Part shown: positions 1-14,900 of the stretch, piece after piece
Numbering within the stretch: the first letter of the stretch is position 1
Layout of the letters: each line of letters starts with the position of its first letter
Origin: Dolomedes plantarius
Lineage: Eukaryota; Arthropoda; Arachnida; Araneae; Dolomedidae
Reading direction: 5' to 3'
NCBI GenBank assembly: GCA_907164885.2
Contig: OU015493.1
Span: 53,445,496-53,509,495 of the forward strand
DNA length: 64,000 bases
The notes under the pieces: model-generated
The model's database searches: none
What the model was told of the DNA's origin: nothing
Seen by the model: the letters and a program-made list of their open reading frames with translations, nothing else
Made by a program: the position numbers and the translations under genes

Positions 1-110
1 ATAACCCTATAAGTAGTATTTTATAATCAGTTGAAGTTATTTTTATTTTATGGTTAATACTTTTTTTGATGTTCATTTTTTTAATTAATTTTTTTTTATC
101 AAGTTAATAG

Positions 111-517
111 GATGTGATGAAAATGGCTGATGACCATTCTGGTGGTATTAAATTGTGTACGGAAGCAGAATCAAATGATGCAAGGGTTGAAGAGGAAAAA
201 GTTTTATCAGTATCATATAACCATCAGCTGACATCTTCGTCTTCAGCAGAACCAATGCTAGAAGATGCTGTTAGGACTACAAAAAGCAATGAGATACAGT
301 CACAGAGTGTGTTACAAAAATCACAGTCTAATGTGGATATATCTTCATCAGTTATCCCACAGGTTGAAGTGGAGACTAAAGAGCTATGTGAGGTTCCAAA
401 TTTCAATTATGATAGAGTAGCTAATGTGTCTGTTGTAAAAAGAACCCGGGGACGGCCCAGGAAAGATTGTCAACGACCTGCGAAGCATCATTTGGGTCAG
501 CCTGCTGCTACGAAAGT
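111..517 (+). CDS. KMT2C: KMT2C/D homolog exon 1: N-terminus with AT-hook
   Basis: An acceptor (T-rich tract ending TTAATAG) precedes 111, so a 5' UTR exon probably lies upstream of the window. Two in-frame ATGs occur at 117 and 123; the second has the better context (AAAATGG). The encoded segment is acidic and serine-rich, then has RTRGRPRKD, a canonical AT-hook that binds the minor groove of AT-rich DNA; KMT2C proteins carry an AT-hook here too. The donor is AAAGT|GTATGT, leaving phase 2. The alternative donor AAA|GTGTAT breaks the frame with exon 2 and was rejected. Confidence 0.85.
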
Positions 518-3500
518 GTATGTATTAGTGTAACTTTTATACCTTTGAATTAACAGGCAAATATCTTTTTAATTTCTCATTAGTCTGTAATGGGAAAACA
601 ATAACAAAAGTTTATTGAAAAATAAGTAATTTATAAATTGTGGGGTAAAACATCATAAATTGTTTTTGTGACATGAAAGTTAATAATTAGTAATTATTAT
701 TTACATAAATCCTGTTTTAATTTAGATAGAAAAGACATACTGATTATGGTATGTAATAGTAAAAATTTTGATGGTTGTGTAGAAATGCAGAATAGCATAA
801 GTTTAAATTTTGTTACTATATCTTTGTTTTGTTATATGTTAGAATTCATTAAATAGCCATCAGAATTAATGTTTATGATCTAAGTCCACTTTTATTATGT
901 ACATTTATTATTTTAAGTACTTATATATGGTTAATTTAAAGGTATGTAAAAAGTATCAGTCATCAGTGCTTCAAAATTGATGCAGTTAATAAATTGACAT
1001 TATTGCTGTTTGTCTTTGTTTTGTTTATCCACAGAACAGTGCTTACTAATGAAATTAGATTGTTAACTTATTTTGAAAACATGTCCTATTTTAATTGAAA
1101 TTTTCAATTACATCTGTATGGTACTTTTATTTAAAAAAAATAATTTTGGATTGAATTTTCAAAACTGACTTGCAAGAATATACTAGTAATGTCAAATTAT
1201 TTATGAGCTTAAACTCTGTAAAATAAACTTGAACTAACAAAAGATTTTTTCACTATATATTACATGAAATTGATGAGTATTACTTCTCAGCTAATTTAAA
1301 AGCCTTTCTTGATTTTCTATTATCTGTTCTTTTAAGCAGTGTTTTAGAAGAGTAAGCAAATTTTTATGACTTTTCTGATAGGTTGTGTTTGATTGTGATA
1401 TTTTGTATATGATCTGTCTTGGTATGTCTTTATTAAAACTAATTTTGATCAGTGAAGTTAAAAAAAAATTATTAAACTGAAGTTTTAGGTTGTAGTTATT
1501 CTATAACCCCTCTCTTTTGTAATTATAAGAGAAATGCATTTCAGCTTTCCCGGGCGTCCAAGAATTAGAGGCCGTAAACATCTGCAACATTATTTTATGA
1601 CCCATCCTTCTCATAAGATACAGGATATACAAAGTGCTTTAGATGTTTATGAAGATATTGATTCAGATTTAAAGTCATGTGAGTAAAACATCTTTCTTTT
1701 CAAATGCTTTGTCAAAAAATTTTTACTTGTACCTAAATTTTTAATGTGTTTTTATAACTTGATTTTCATTCTGTGATCTTATTTTTAAAAAGCAATGGTA
1801 TAAAAAGAAATATTCTTTTAAAAGTATTCTTATTTTGGGCAACACTGAATCATGTATCATGTCTTATTAGTTCTATCCTGTAAATTTTACTGTGAATTTT
1901 AAATTTTGCGTCCCAGCATAGCCTTTTTTATTGCTACAAAAAGGCTGGCATAACAATGTATACTTGCTTAATGAGTTAATTGTTAAATTTAGAAATTCTA
2001 CTGTGTCTGCCATTTTTTTTTTTTCAAAATTGATTAAAATCCTGAAGCAATTTTTTCAAAGTTTCTCATGGCTATAAGAGGAATGTCTTTTAGGCTAATT
2101 TCCTTTTAAATTAATTTTTTAGCCATCTAATTTTTTAAGTAAATTTGGAAAAAAATCTGGCATTGTATAAATATAAATACTATTAGCATAATACTGAAGA
2201 AGTCTATTATATGTTAGAAAATTTTTCTATATTATAGGCTACTTTGTATTGAAATTATAGTCATTGGTATTGAAATTCAGTGATAGCTTGTTTTAGAAAA
2301 TAGTTTAAAGAAGTGAAATACATACATTTATCTGTAGTTGACTTGAAACTTGTATGATTAAAATATTGCCAATTTGATATTTTTTGGTGCATCTACCAAT
2401 GAACTGTGTTGTCTAAAAATAAAGTAATTATTACAATCTTCGATTTATTGAAGAATATTATTTTTGTCCAGTAGCTCTGGATAAACAAACTAACTATTGA
2501 TTCTTGACATTTGACATGATTTTCTATGCATTTTCCCCCATGTTCACATCTCCAGTTTTTTGTCTTATTTTCTCTGTTTGGATAATGACTCAATCAGAGA
2601 AAAATTTATCAACATAATACAAATTTTTACTTTGTAAGACTGTAAAAATTTTTGATTTTTGTTGGTGTAGGTTTGATAGATCCATATTGTGAGTGTTGTA
2701 AGTGCAAAAGTACTAAGGTACTGTGTGAGAAAAAGCTGGTATAATATTAAGATGGCTGTATGTATAATATATGGAATAAATGGTTATCGTATGAGCAGTG
2801 TTAAAGTAAACCTTAGATTTTGAATGCTGGCTCAGTGTGATTGATGTGCTTTTCCATTGAAGTATCCCCTGTATTTATATTAAGAAATGGTCGAGTTACA
2901 AGACATTTATTTATTTTTTTAGCTGCATTCAAGTAGCAAGAACCTCATAGCTAAAAGCTTAATTGTCATTTTGTCCATGATCATGTTTTAGCCTTGGTTA
3001 TTTGCTATCTTGGGCAGAGGATTTTGATATAAATGCATATCTTACAATTTTGAATAATAAAAACTTAAAAGTACTATAAGGTTACATTTACAGCAATATA
3101 TCCTAAAATCTGAAGAGAGATTCATTACATTTATAGCAGTTGTAATTTTCAGAGTCTGACCCCATCCCAAGAAACATGTGACGTCAATTTTTTAAATTTA
3201 AATTTTTGTTTTTTATTTAATTTTTTTTTAACCTTGTGCAATAACCTCAAACTTTGAAAAATTGCTAATCCATACAATATTTTACTTTAACTATTTAGGA
3301 CTAATACTTTTTTTTTTAGAGTCTGCCCCCCCCCCAAAAAAAAAAAAAATCTGAAACAGTTTTCAAAATATTTGTTGAAGTTTTGCATAGAGGTACAAAA
3401 TCTTACTTAAGTTATATGAAAGAATAGGACAAATGAGTGTTTATCAATAAGCAAAATACACAGCTTTTTAGTTTTCATACAGTTTTCCTGTATAGTTAAG

Positions 3501-6500
3501 CATGTTATAGTTCCGAAAATTTTAAATGCAGTTTTTGCTGTTTGACCAAATCATTAAGTACAGTTTTATCAAATATGTGTTTCTAAATATAATAAGTATT
3601 GTATGTTATCGTTTTGTGTTTATCTTTTAAGTTTAAAATTGAATACTATTCACAGTATTGTTGGTTTATGTTGTTATGAAAAAAAAAATTGTTTTCAAAG
3701 CAGATTCATTAGACTTTCCTTGTTAAATCATAGTTCAGGAAACTGTAAACAAATGTTATCACTATATTAGAGTCAGTTTAAAAAAAAGTTCTTTTGCAAC
3801 ATCTAATGTATATCGTAAATATATTAAACATCATGAAATATGATATTTAAAAAAATTTATTTTTTAAAGTTGTATTAAAAGATGTATGTATTTAAGCATG
3901 TGATATCATTTCTAATTTCCTATCTTTTTTCAGCCTGTGAGATACCTGATAAAATGTTAATATCTTCTGATACCATACCTGACAATGAACTAAAGTAAGC
4001 GAATTTTCAATTAATTTATATGTATTTTATGGTCTCTGAAAACTGTAGCGAAAGTGCCATTAGGCATTTCTATGATGTTTTCAGAAGGGTGCAATAAAAA
4101 GCTGCCTTTGTTATAGCATTCAATGTGCCTTTTGGTTTGTTGAAAATTTAGTCTGACCTAGTTTTTTTAAAAACTGATTCTATATGGGGAATTTTGTTTC
4201 TAGAATTTATTTAAGCTGTATTAACAAAACTAAAATCTAGTTTTGAAAATCAAATTTATTTACTTAGGCTTTTTTAAATGTATTAAATATGGATTGACTA
4301 AAATTAATTATCGTAGCAGAGTTACAGCTAAATTACATGATCTAAGTAAAAGACAGTCTTTGACAAATTTGAATATAGCTAACTAACCAATGGCACAACA
4401 GTCCATTGTGGACCAATGCCTGTGGTCCCCATCTTCCCTTTCTTGACCGTGGGCTTGGGATGCCATACAGCATATGTCTTGGGCAGGTGGTTAGCCTGCT
4501 GCGGGACCCCCAGAGTTAAGTTTCCAAGCATGCTTGGTCCTCATTTTATTGACCCACTCAAGGGATGAAAGGCTGAGTCGGCCTTGTCCAGTCTCAGGGT
4601 CGAACCCTGGACCTGTGGTGTGGCAGCTTGAAGCTTTTAACCACTATACCACCTTGCATCAAATTTGAATATGCCATCCTCATTGATAATTTCCCTCTTG
4701 TTTTTCAGCTACTGTGTTCTTTTTATGAATGCACACTCTGCTGTTTTTTCGTTTGTTTGTTTGTTCTTGGGGAAACTCTATCTTTGTTCTCAAATCAATA
4801 ATCTGGTTAATCTGTCAGTACTGTAGTCAAGCTTCTGTCATGTGTTTATGCTACAGTAGAGAACTAATTTTACTCTTGTTTGATTTTACAGTATGGTTCA
4901 GCTGCATAACCAGTCTTGTCTTGTGTATTTACCAGCTCGGTAAATATAAAAGTGAAAAAACAATTTCATATGTGATATTTATGTTTTTGCTAGTTCTGGT
5001 GTAGTCATTTTCAGGTCTGCTACTGCAGAAGCAGATTTGAAAATGTTATCATGGATAAACTCCTCCACCCTTAAAAAAGAATTTAATGTATGACATTGCT
5101 TCTTTTCTTGTGTAATCGTAGATTGTGTGTTGTATTCAAGCCAAACTTTTTACTGTCATGTTTTGCTTTAAGGAAATAAGTTTTATAAATTAAAAATAAG
5201 TAAAAGAATTACCTTTTGTTTAAATAAAATATTGGTGGGAACAATTTTGAAAATTCATATTTATAAATATAATTTCTGGATACACACATAAAAAATATTC
5301 TTTTAGTCTGTGTGAAATATTTTAAGTAATTTGTTATACCATGTAAATTGCTTATATTCATTTTCAGCATTTCTAATATACCTTTATTGCAGGATTGAAA
5401 AATTTTGTGCACTCTGCAATCTATCTGAGAAAAGTTTACTAGGACAAGGTAAACTTAAACATTTCAAAGCTTCTGAAGGTTTTATTTGCTTTGAGGTAAT
5501 GGAACAAAAAACAAAAGAAAAAGCAGTTGAAGTGACTACCAGTGAAACTGGTTCAGAATTAAAACTGTTCTTCAAAAAACAAAAATTAATGAATAGTCCT
5601 GGGTAAGTATAGGCTGTTTGATAACTCTTGGATATTATCACTAAATTAGTTTGATCCTTATTTTTTTTAGATTTCTAGAGAAGGTTAGTTAATTTTTATC
5701 TAGCTTGTACTCTTTGCAGCAAGATTTAAAGGATCTAGGTATAATGTATTATGTAGAGACATTACTAATTAACATCTTACAATTAAATAAAGGTTAATAG
5801 TTAATAGTTTTATTGAATTTTAAAAAGTAGAATTCTCTATGTAATGTTAATTTTTTCAAGTTTTTAACACCTAATTCTAAGGTCAACATGTATTGTTTTG
5901 AATAATTTTTTTTTAGGATTCTTACTTTCATCACTGAATTTACATATTTTATTAGTAATCTGTTTTAATATTTTCTCTCTAGTAAATAATGGGCATTAAT
6001 GCTAATTGGATAAAAATAGTAATGATAAAATCTTTTTTTTGGATTGAATGTAAATTATTTGGCTGGAACAGTTCTTGTCTGCATGAAATAGGCAACTTTT
6101 TATTGTATAAAAACTTTTTTAATAATTTTCTTGTATTTCTTTTGTTTTATTTTTATCCTAAGTGAGTTTGTACCTAAGTGGGAAGATATCTAATGTAAAA
6201 AAAATAAAGATTTTTTTTTTTTTTTTTTAATGGGAGAAATTATTGCTTAAGAAAAGTATACCTTAAAAATTTTTTTTTCAGATTATGCTGGCATGAATTA
6301 TTACCATTATTATTATTACTGAACAGTACCTATAGAAATTTTTTCTCCAGCTAGTTGATAAAAAAGTTATTTTCTTGCATTGAAACAGTAATTTATAATA
6401 ATTTCTTCGAATTATCAATTTCTCTGTTGTCAAAGGATAATTTGACTTTTTATATAGTATTTCCTTCTTGTACCAACTCAAAGGCTCTGTTAGAGTTATA

Positions 6501-9235
6501 TTTTAGATGTTGTTGTGTTGTTTAAAAATTTTTCTAATGGTGTGAAAGGAAAATTATGTTTAAATTTAAATTGTATATTTTTTCAATTTTTTGGATCAAG
6601 TCTTAAAAATGGTTTAATATTCAAATATTAGGAATAGCATCATTTTTATATAAAGCAAGTTGTTCCCTTTACATTTTTAGTTTGTTTAAAAAAAAAAAAA
6701 AAAAAAAAAGATGTTGTTCAAATGCTTACTTTGTAAACATGGGATTTTTGTAAAATTTCAAGAGAGCATAAGAATAAAAGTTTCTGAAAATTTGTAATTT
6801 CTTAAATAATTAAATGAAAGGAAATACATTCTCTTGTTCTAAAGAATAGTGTTTGCCAATCTTATATAGTTGAAGTTATAAAGTTGTGTATTAATAATTT
6901 TTCTATTTAACTCTTCAGGGACCAGATCAAAATTCATCGCTCAAAGTCATTTCAAGGTTTTCCTGAGAAACCCAGTATGGTAACAGATCTCATTCAAGAA
7001 CTGGAAGTTACTGGTTTCAAAGCTGTGCCAGAAAGTTCTGTTATTTTTGAACAGTCAGGTAGAATTTTTTTATATATATGTTTTCATTAATTGAAAGAAA
7101 AAGTATTCACTTTTTAATCTATTCATTTATGCATTCAATCACTTGTAGTATTCCTATATTGTGTGAAAGGTTTTTATAAAATGCATTACATAAGTAATTT
7201 ATTTTAATAATTTTACATTATACCTGTTCAATTTTCACGTATTAAAAATATTTGGTTCTTGAAATATTTGTCTCTTAAATAAGAAAAAAGGGTGTTATTT
7301 CTGTAAGGTTCTAATTAAAAACTTTCTTTTGCTAAAATACTTACAGGCAAAGGCATACTTCTATATGCATATAAGCTGTAATTTTTGGTAGGTTAAGAGT
7401 GCCTTTTTTAAGTTTAATTAAATTTTGTCATCTATTGTGTGGCAAAGGGGAAATGCAATGCATTTCAATATTTATGTAAAAAACTCTCAGATTTCTCTGC
7501 TTTCAGCAGTTGATAGAGGTATTGTGTTTGAAGGGTTAAAATCAAAAGCTTAATTGTTTACTTCCCTATTTCCTTCTTACTTTCAAGAGGTTAAAACCAA
7601 TGACATTAACTTGGACTGGCAAAATATCTTTAAAATCTTATTTTCCTTAGGAAAAATTCTTCATAATTTCCATTGTTTTTTAAACCTCTCTTGTTAGGTA
7701 CCTTTTAATTTAACTTATGATTCTGGTCCTGCCTGAAATCTAATTAATGGAATTAGAAAATAATTTGTCTTGAAACAAATATGTTCATGTATTTATTTGT
7801 AGTGATATTCTTGTAGTATTTTTTATGTTTGTCTCTAAATAGACACACACACACAGGACACATAAATTAAGGTAAATTATATTTGGCACTAGTGGAATGT
7901 TGCAATTTGCATCTCTGCTGTGCAATATTTCTGTTGCATTAAATCTTTTAGTCCTATTTCTTTGTCATTGTGGCATATAGTTGGTACTGCTTATCTTCCT
8001 GAAATTATTAAATACATAATACATATACTTTCTTATATTTTATACACACACACACACATATATATATATATATCTATATATATAAAAGAGCTTGTCTGTT
8101 TGTTTGTCTGCTATAGAATCATAGACTGTTTCACCCACCGGGACCAAATTCGGCACAGTTAATGTTTTGGACCCGAGAAACTTAAATCAGGAAAAATGAA
8201 ATTTGGGGCTCAATTAGTTTTTTAAAAATTAATTTTTTAATGTTTTTTGTGCCCGATAGAGGTGCGTCTACCCCAAGTTGTTTCCCCTCAACCAGCTGCG
8301 TTAAGAGGGGTGGTTTGAGGATGACGGAGGAGGGGGGGGTCAAATTCCAATGCGCGGGAGAAAGAGGGTTGGGAATGACCTTAAAATCAGACGAAGGTCT
8401 GCAGGCTCAAAGGTTCTTTCTTTCTTATTGTTTGTATATCATTTCAGTAGAAACACGCTAAGCGCATTCTGTCTGGCCAGATGAACATGAAGAGCGGGAG
8501 TGCAGCCCAGTATTTTTTTGATGGAATGCATGAAATATTTTATATCTATATATCTACCCGGGCAACGCCGGGCAATAATGCTAGTATATATATATGTAAT
8601 GCTTAAATATGGGGGGACAATCGCGTAAACTTAAAACGGGGTTTTTGTTTAGAAAGAAATAAGAATTATCAAATTTAAGACTGGGAAATCACAATAATGG
8701 GAGTAAATGCATTGCGGTGAAAATAGATTTAAGGTTTGGACTTGATTCGATTTTTGAAGATCCACGAGGGGAATCTTTAAATAGAATTATAGCCTTGACA
8801 ACTTCACGCTAAGAAACAATCTTACACCTTCATTAATAGAACACTATATAAAAGTCTATGATGTCATGTATAAGTAATGAGCATCATAACGCGTCAGTTG
8901 AGCATGCGTAGTTAATTAAAAACTTGGAGAACAAAGGGGTTTAATCTTCAGAGCCATGGTAATTTCGGAACGGGGCAAACGTGTTGCCCTTGAGGGCACA
9001 TAATTTAAATTGGGTTGGGGTTTAAATAAATGTTTAATGGAGCTGAGAATCTTAAAGAAATTTAATAAATATTCTTAAATAGTACTGGATTTGTCTTTAT
9101 ATTATTGAGAAAGGAGATGACTGCAATTACTGGAGTGTTTCTATTTTCCTTGCCACCGGACCATCGTCGACTGCCAAGTGATAATATGATATGTTCGAAA
9201 TATAGCGTTAATATTGGGCATGAAGAAACAAGTTC

Positions 9236-9300
<65 letters not shown>

Positions 9301-11861
9301 TGGGTGATCGGTTAACGAACAGTTTGGACTGCGAACAATTCGGATAACGAACACTTTCACGAAAGATTTTTGTGTTCGGACAGCGAACATATGTTCGGAT
9401 AACGAACTAAAACGTATTCTACCGAGCACCTCTATGACAAAAGGTCGAAAAAAGTTTCTAGTAGTCCAAGATCAACCAAGGGTTGGTTCAGTGAGTTTAT
9501 CTAATAATTCTAATCAAGAGGTCTACAAACGATACAGTTTTAGTTATAAGCATTTATTTTATATGTATGTACAACCCTTAAAGGGGGTCTACAAATTGCC
9601 ACTAATCGAAGAGCCATGCTTACATGAAGAAGTTCCATCTAGTCGAATTCTAAATAGGTGGGGGCACTGCTCGCTACGTTATACATTTCGTCACAACCCC
9701 TCGTCGGAGCTCGAAGCACACGACACGGTCACATACTGCATAGTTTGCGCCAAGACTTTGTGAATTGTACACGTAACCTTTATGTATGCTAGTTGGTTTC
9801 TGCCCTTCTGAATTTTTGTATATGTGCTTTTTTGAACCCCTTATAAAAAATAAATAAAAATAAAAATATTAGAAAATCTTGCAATATTATGAGGCCTAAA
9901 AAAAGGGGAAGGTCAAGAACTGAGCTCGCCATAAAAACCAAGCAAGAGATTATAGCCAACGTAGAGAGTGGGCAGAAGATATCTGATGTTGCCAAGCAAT
10001 ATGGCTTGAACAGGTCTACAGTAGGCACAATCTTAGCTAAGAAAGATATCATCAAGAGGACTCAAGCAGCTAAAGGAGTAACGAAAATCACATCTGAGAA
10101 GCAAAGAAGTGCGATCCATGAAAAAATGGAGAGGTTGCTTTTAGTTTGGATAAACAAAAGGGAAATGAAAAGAGATGTAACTACTATGGCCATCATTCAA
10201 GAGAAGGCTAGAGAAATTTTTGAGAAGTTGAAGGAATAAACTCCAGGTTCATCATTCGAGAAGTTAGAATTCAAGGCTACCACTGGCTGATTTGCAAAGT
10301 TTAAAAGGAGATCTGGCATTAAACATGTGGTAATGCATGGTGAGTCTGCTAGTGCAGATAAAGATGAAGCTGAGAAGTTCTGTCACAAATTTCAAGACTT
10401 CGTTGAAAAAGAAGGGTATTGTCCACAGCAAATTTTCAATTGTTATGAAACAGGTTAGTTTTGGAAGCACATGCCGAACCGTACCTACATCACAAAAGAT
10501 GAGAAAAGTTTTCCTGAACATAAACCCATGAAAGAGCGATTGACGTTACTTTTGGGAGCTAACACTAGTGGTGATATGAAGCTTAAACCACTTCTCGTTT
10601 ATCACTCTGAGAATCCTAGAGCATAAAAAAAAAACCATAATCAAGAAAAGACTGTCAATGATGTGGAGATCAAATCAGAGGGCATGGGTCACGCAGGTTC
10701 TTTTCAAAGAATGGCTGTTTGAAGTTTGGGCTCCCAGCATCAAGGACTACCTTGAAACCAATGACTTGCCATTGAAAGCACTGCTGCTATTGGACAATGT
10801 ACCAGGACACCCAAAGGACCTTGAAGATGATTTGCTGATAGACTTTCCTTGGCTGACAGTTCAGTTTCTACCTCCAAATACGACTTCGTTGATTCAGCCA
10901 ATGGATCAGGAGGTTATTGCGGGTTTCAAGAAATCGTACACTCGCACGCTGTTTCGTCGGTGTTTTGAAGCATGCCAATTATCCCCAACAATGACATTAA
11001 AAACGTTTTGGAAAAAAAAATTTGACATTCTTGAAGCTATCCGACTCATTCAAAAGGCGTGGTCAGAACTCACTCAACGACAGTTGATTTCTGCTTGTTG
11101 AAAACTGTGTCCATCTTGTGTTCAGGAAGACAGAGATAATGCCCCTGAAATTATGAATGAAATTGTGACAATTGCAAAAGATCTGGAATTAGAGGTGAAT
11201 GAGGATGACTTTGGAGAGCTCATAATGGAACAGGAAGTTGAGTTAACGACAGAAGAACTCCAAGAAATCTTGAATGAAGAACACCAGCAAAATGTATCTC
11301 CTTCAGAAAAAGAGGAAGACGAAAGAGGACCAATTTGCTATTAAAGATCTTTTAAAGAAGTGGGAGGATGTCAGAGCAACGGTCTTAGAATGGCACCCAA
11401 ACCAAGCCGATGTCAGTAGGGTTGGGGATCTCTACAACGACAATGCTATCACTCACTTCCGGAAAATTCTGAAGAAGAGAGAAAAGCAATCGACATTGGA
11501 CAGGTTCTTTAACGACCCATTAACAAAAAAAATTATTGGTTAATGTGCAAGACTATTATTTTGGTAAAAAATAAACTTACTAAGAAATTATAAATATATA
11601 TATCTTTTAATTTAATTTTTAGGGCCTCCAAGACGAATTAATCGAAGTCCCATAAAAATCTATGGTAAATTGATGATCGGTTAACGAACATTTCGGTTTA
11701 CGAACATAGTCTTGGAACGGATTATGTTCGTAAACTGATCACCCACTGTATATATCGGAATCATGACTGGTCACCATAGAGAAGTCCATTCCCTATTCGA
11801 CAGCCGTTCCACAAAATGGCCTCTTTTTTTCGGAACCATGGCTAGTTGCCATAGAGAAGTT

Positions 11862-11908
<47 letters not shown>

Positions 11909-14900
11909 TTGATTCCGGTTAATCGGACCACATCGAGATGCGATCATTTTGGTCCTAATAATTGGCTTGTCCGATTAAACAAACATGCCTTATGTTACAA
12001 GATGGGATTCAGTCCAATTAACCGGTGGTCCGATTAACTTGAATCGACTGTATATATATTAAAATTACATACAGTCTAAAAGGATATCATGAAAAGAATG
12101 AATCATGGCAAAAATAGACTGACAGTTTATTCTGTACACACATACATTTGAAAACTGATCTCTTCATGTTGTCAATGGAGTCAGTGTATGCAAAAGATAT
12201 TCAAGCCAATTCAATTTCTTACCAGAGCAGACATAACTCATGTGTATAAAATTGCTGGCAACCATAATGATCCTCAGTCTAGGTTAAAAAGATTTGTCCT
12301 TCTAAAATGCTAATACTGTTGGACATTTGAATACTATGTAACTTTTAAGGGAAATCTTCAATTTTCATCTGTCTGTCTGTTTGATTTTTTTCTTATTAAT
12401 GAATAAATACTTAAAAAACAAAAACTAAAACATTTAGTTCTTTACCTAAATTATCATGGCATATGTATGTGTAAATATATTTATATGCCAAAGTTTTGTA
12501 AAGTTTTTACAAAAGGCTGTTCTATGTGATCAACTGAATGCTATTGATATCTGACTCTTTAAAGATGTTCTGTTTTATTGTATGTTTACTTTTCTAGGTG
12601 AGCTATATGCCCATTTCAACTGTGCAGCATGGTCTGATGGTGTTACGAAAACATTTGAGAAACTCCTTTCTAACGTTGATAAAGCTGTTGTAGCTGCTGC
12701 TTTTCAAGTATGTACCCAGCTAGTAATATTTTTAGGCAACAAATCAAAATTTCTCATTGCCATGAAATGGAAAATTTTATTTATTTTTTGAATTTACTCA
12801 GTGCTTTGACAGATTTATGGGATACTAGTTACTTTCATCTATTATGGTACACTTAATTTGATGAAAATCTTTTTTTGATTGTCCTTTTCAGAGCAAATGC
12901 AAAACTGCTGAAACAGTGATGTAGCAAGCATAACTGGTGCCCGAGGCACGATACCTTTTTGGCGCCCCCCTTTCCGAAAAACATAGAATTAGCGAAAAGG
13001 ACCATTTGGTGCCCCTGTGTGAGTGACGCCCAGGGCATGATAGACCCCCTTGTTTATCCCTCGCTACACCACTGTGCTGAAATATCATTTGCAACTGGAA
13101 AGATACAAAGTCTAACAGTGGAAATAGAATAGGCATAAGAACTATTACTGAAAGGAAAAATAAAAATGTTTTCTTTAAAAAAAATTGAGAGATATAGGGA
13201 AACATTAAAACTTTTTTCATGTTGCCATTTTTAACGTAGGATTATGTTCCTCAATAACGATCCTTCAGAGAGAAAAAAATTGTCCTGCGTCACAAGTTAT
13301 AATTTTGGCAGTGTGCCAAACCCAGCATCAATTAACAGTTAAACAGAAAATTACCGAAATGCGTTAAAAAAAAAAGGTAAGCAACGATTAGTAATCCTAC
13401 GTTAATAGCTTGCAGTAGTTTTGTTAGAAGAGACTTCCCGAAATATTTTTCTTAAATTCATTATTTTGCTAATGACTATATTTATGTAATATATTGCATT
13501 TTATAATTTCCATACCTGTTTGTATATTTAACTGCATGAACATTGTTGTTCAGTTCTGTTATAAGACATTTTTCATGCCTTTAACTTATGGGTAATGGTA
13601 AGTAATTTGGTTTTAAGTATTAAGTGCTGATACCTTGATTTTTTCTTTATTAATGCCTATTTTTTTCTCTCTTTAGAAATGCAGTAAATGTGGTCGATTT
13701 GGTGCCTCTGTCAGATGTTGTGTTTCAGACTGTACAAAAATTTATCATTATCCTTGTGCAATTGTCTCTGGGGCTTTACAGGTAACAATAGATTATTTAG
13801 GTTTGCTTTAATTATGTTGTTTCCTGTCTTCATGTTATTGTATTTTACTAATAACTTTATAGGGCAAATTTATTCATGTTAATTGTGAGTACAGTCAAAT
13901 CCTGTTATAAAGAATTTCAAGGGACCAAAGGTTTTGATCGCTATATCCTAACCATTAAGAAAAATGTTAGAGTTCACAAAATGTATAACTCATTAGTTGC
14001 TATGTATATTCAATAATGATGTATTTAAAAAATGATAATATCTATTAAAAATCATCATTAATGAATTAAATTGACTAAAATTGATTATATTAAACTGACA
14101 TAATACTAATTAAATTAGCTAAAAATAAAGACAAATGGAAATAAATTCATTTTACCTTTAATTGTTGCTCACTGTTTTGATACAGAAATAATCGGTAATC
14201 TTCTGCTGACGTGATGCCGATTTCCAAAACATTTTATGAATTTCTTTGTCAAATGCATCAAATGACTCCAGCACTCATTCTTCTACTGTTTGTGTAGACA
14301 AAAAGTTATTAATTACATGCATCGCTGCTGTAGCATATGAGATGGTGGGGATTTCGTCATTTATGTGCATTTCTTCATAAGCATCAGATGCAGAATCTTC
14401 GATTTCAGAATGATTCATTTTAATTTCTTTCAGAATATTTTCATCAGTCAGATTTTCACATGCAATGACTTCATCATCACATGTTTCGAACAATTGCATG
14501 TCACAATCTGAGAATGATGAAATTTTGTGCTTTTCTATCCACATCGCGATAGGTAAATCTTCATCATCTTCTTTAACATTTGTTGTATCTTCATTCTTAA
14601 AAAGTAAAAAAAATTAAATTCAGTAGTCGATTGAAAAAGAGGTTCGTTATAGCCGATACTTAAGATTTCGGAGATTTGCTATAAAAAGATAAATTAGCAT
14701 TAAATACAATAGGAAAACGGCAGGACCAAAATTTATGTTTGTTATATCCATGAGTTCGTTATATACCGGGTTCGCTATAACAGGGTTTGACTGTATATTA
14801 AAAATAGATTAAATTTCTTCACATTATAGAATGGAAGATCTGGTGTTAGTAGCTGAACTTCTAATAATTTAAATTGTTGCAATGCCATTAGAACTGGTTC

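Noticed and set aside
511..520. Donor AAA|GTGTAT for exon 1
   Set aside because: It would leave a phase that breaks the reading frame into exon 2; AAAGT|GTATGT keeps it.
4377..4659. Possible tRNA gene (box A and box B present on the minus strand)
   Set aside because: No cloverleaf could be drawn around the boxes and a 13-bp TSD flanks the whole unit, so it is a SINE.
4729..5004. 91-codon hydrophobic frame in intron 3
   Set aside because: Composition is that of T-rich intron; no motif, no splice continuity with the host exons.
7920..8162. 80-codon open frame on the + strand
   Set aside because: Runs through CA/TA microsatellite and the Helitron start; low-complexity Ile/Tyr repeats, no gene.
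9062..9347. Open frames on both strands with repeated Tyr-Ile
   Set aside because: Produced by translating the (TA)n microsatellite.
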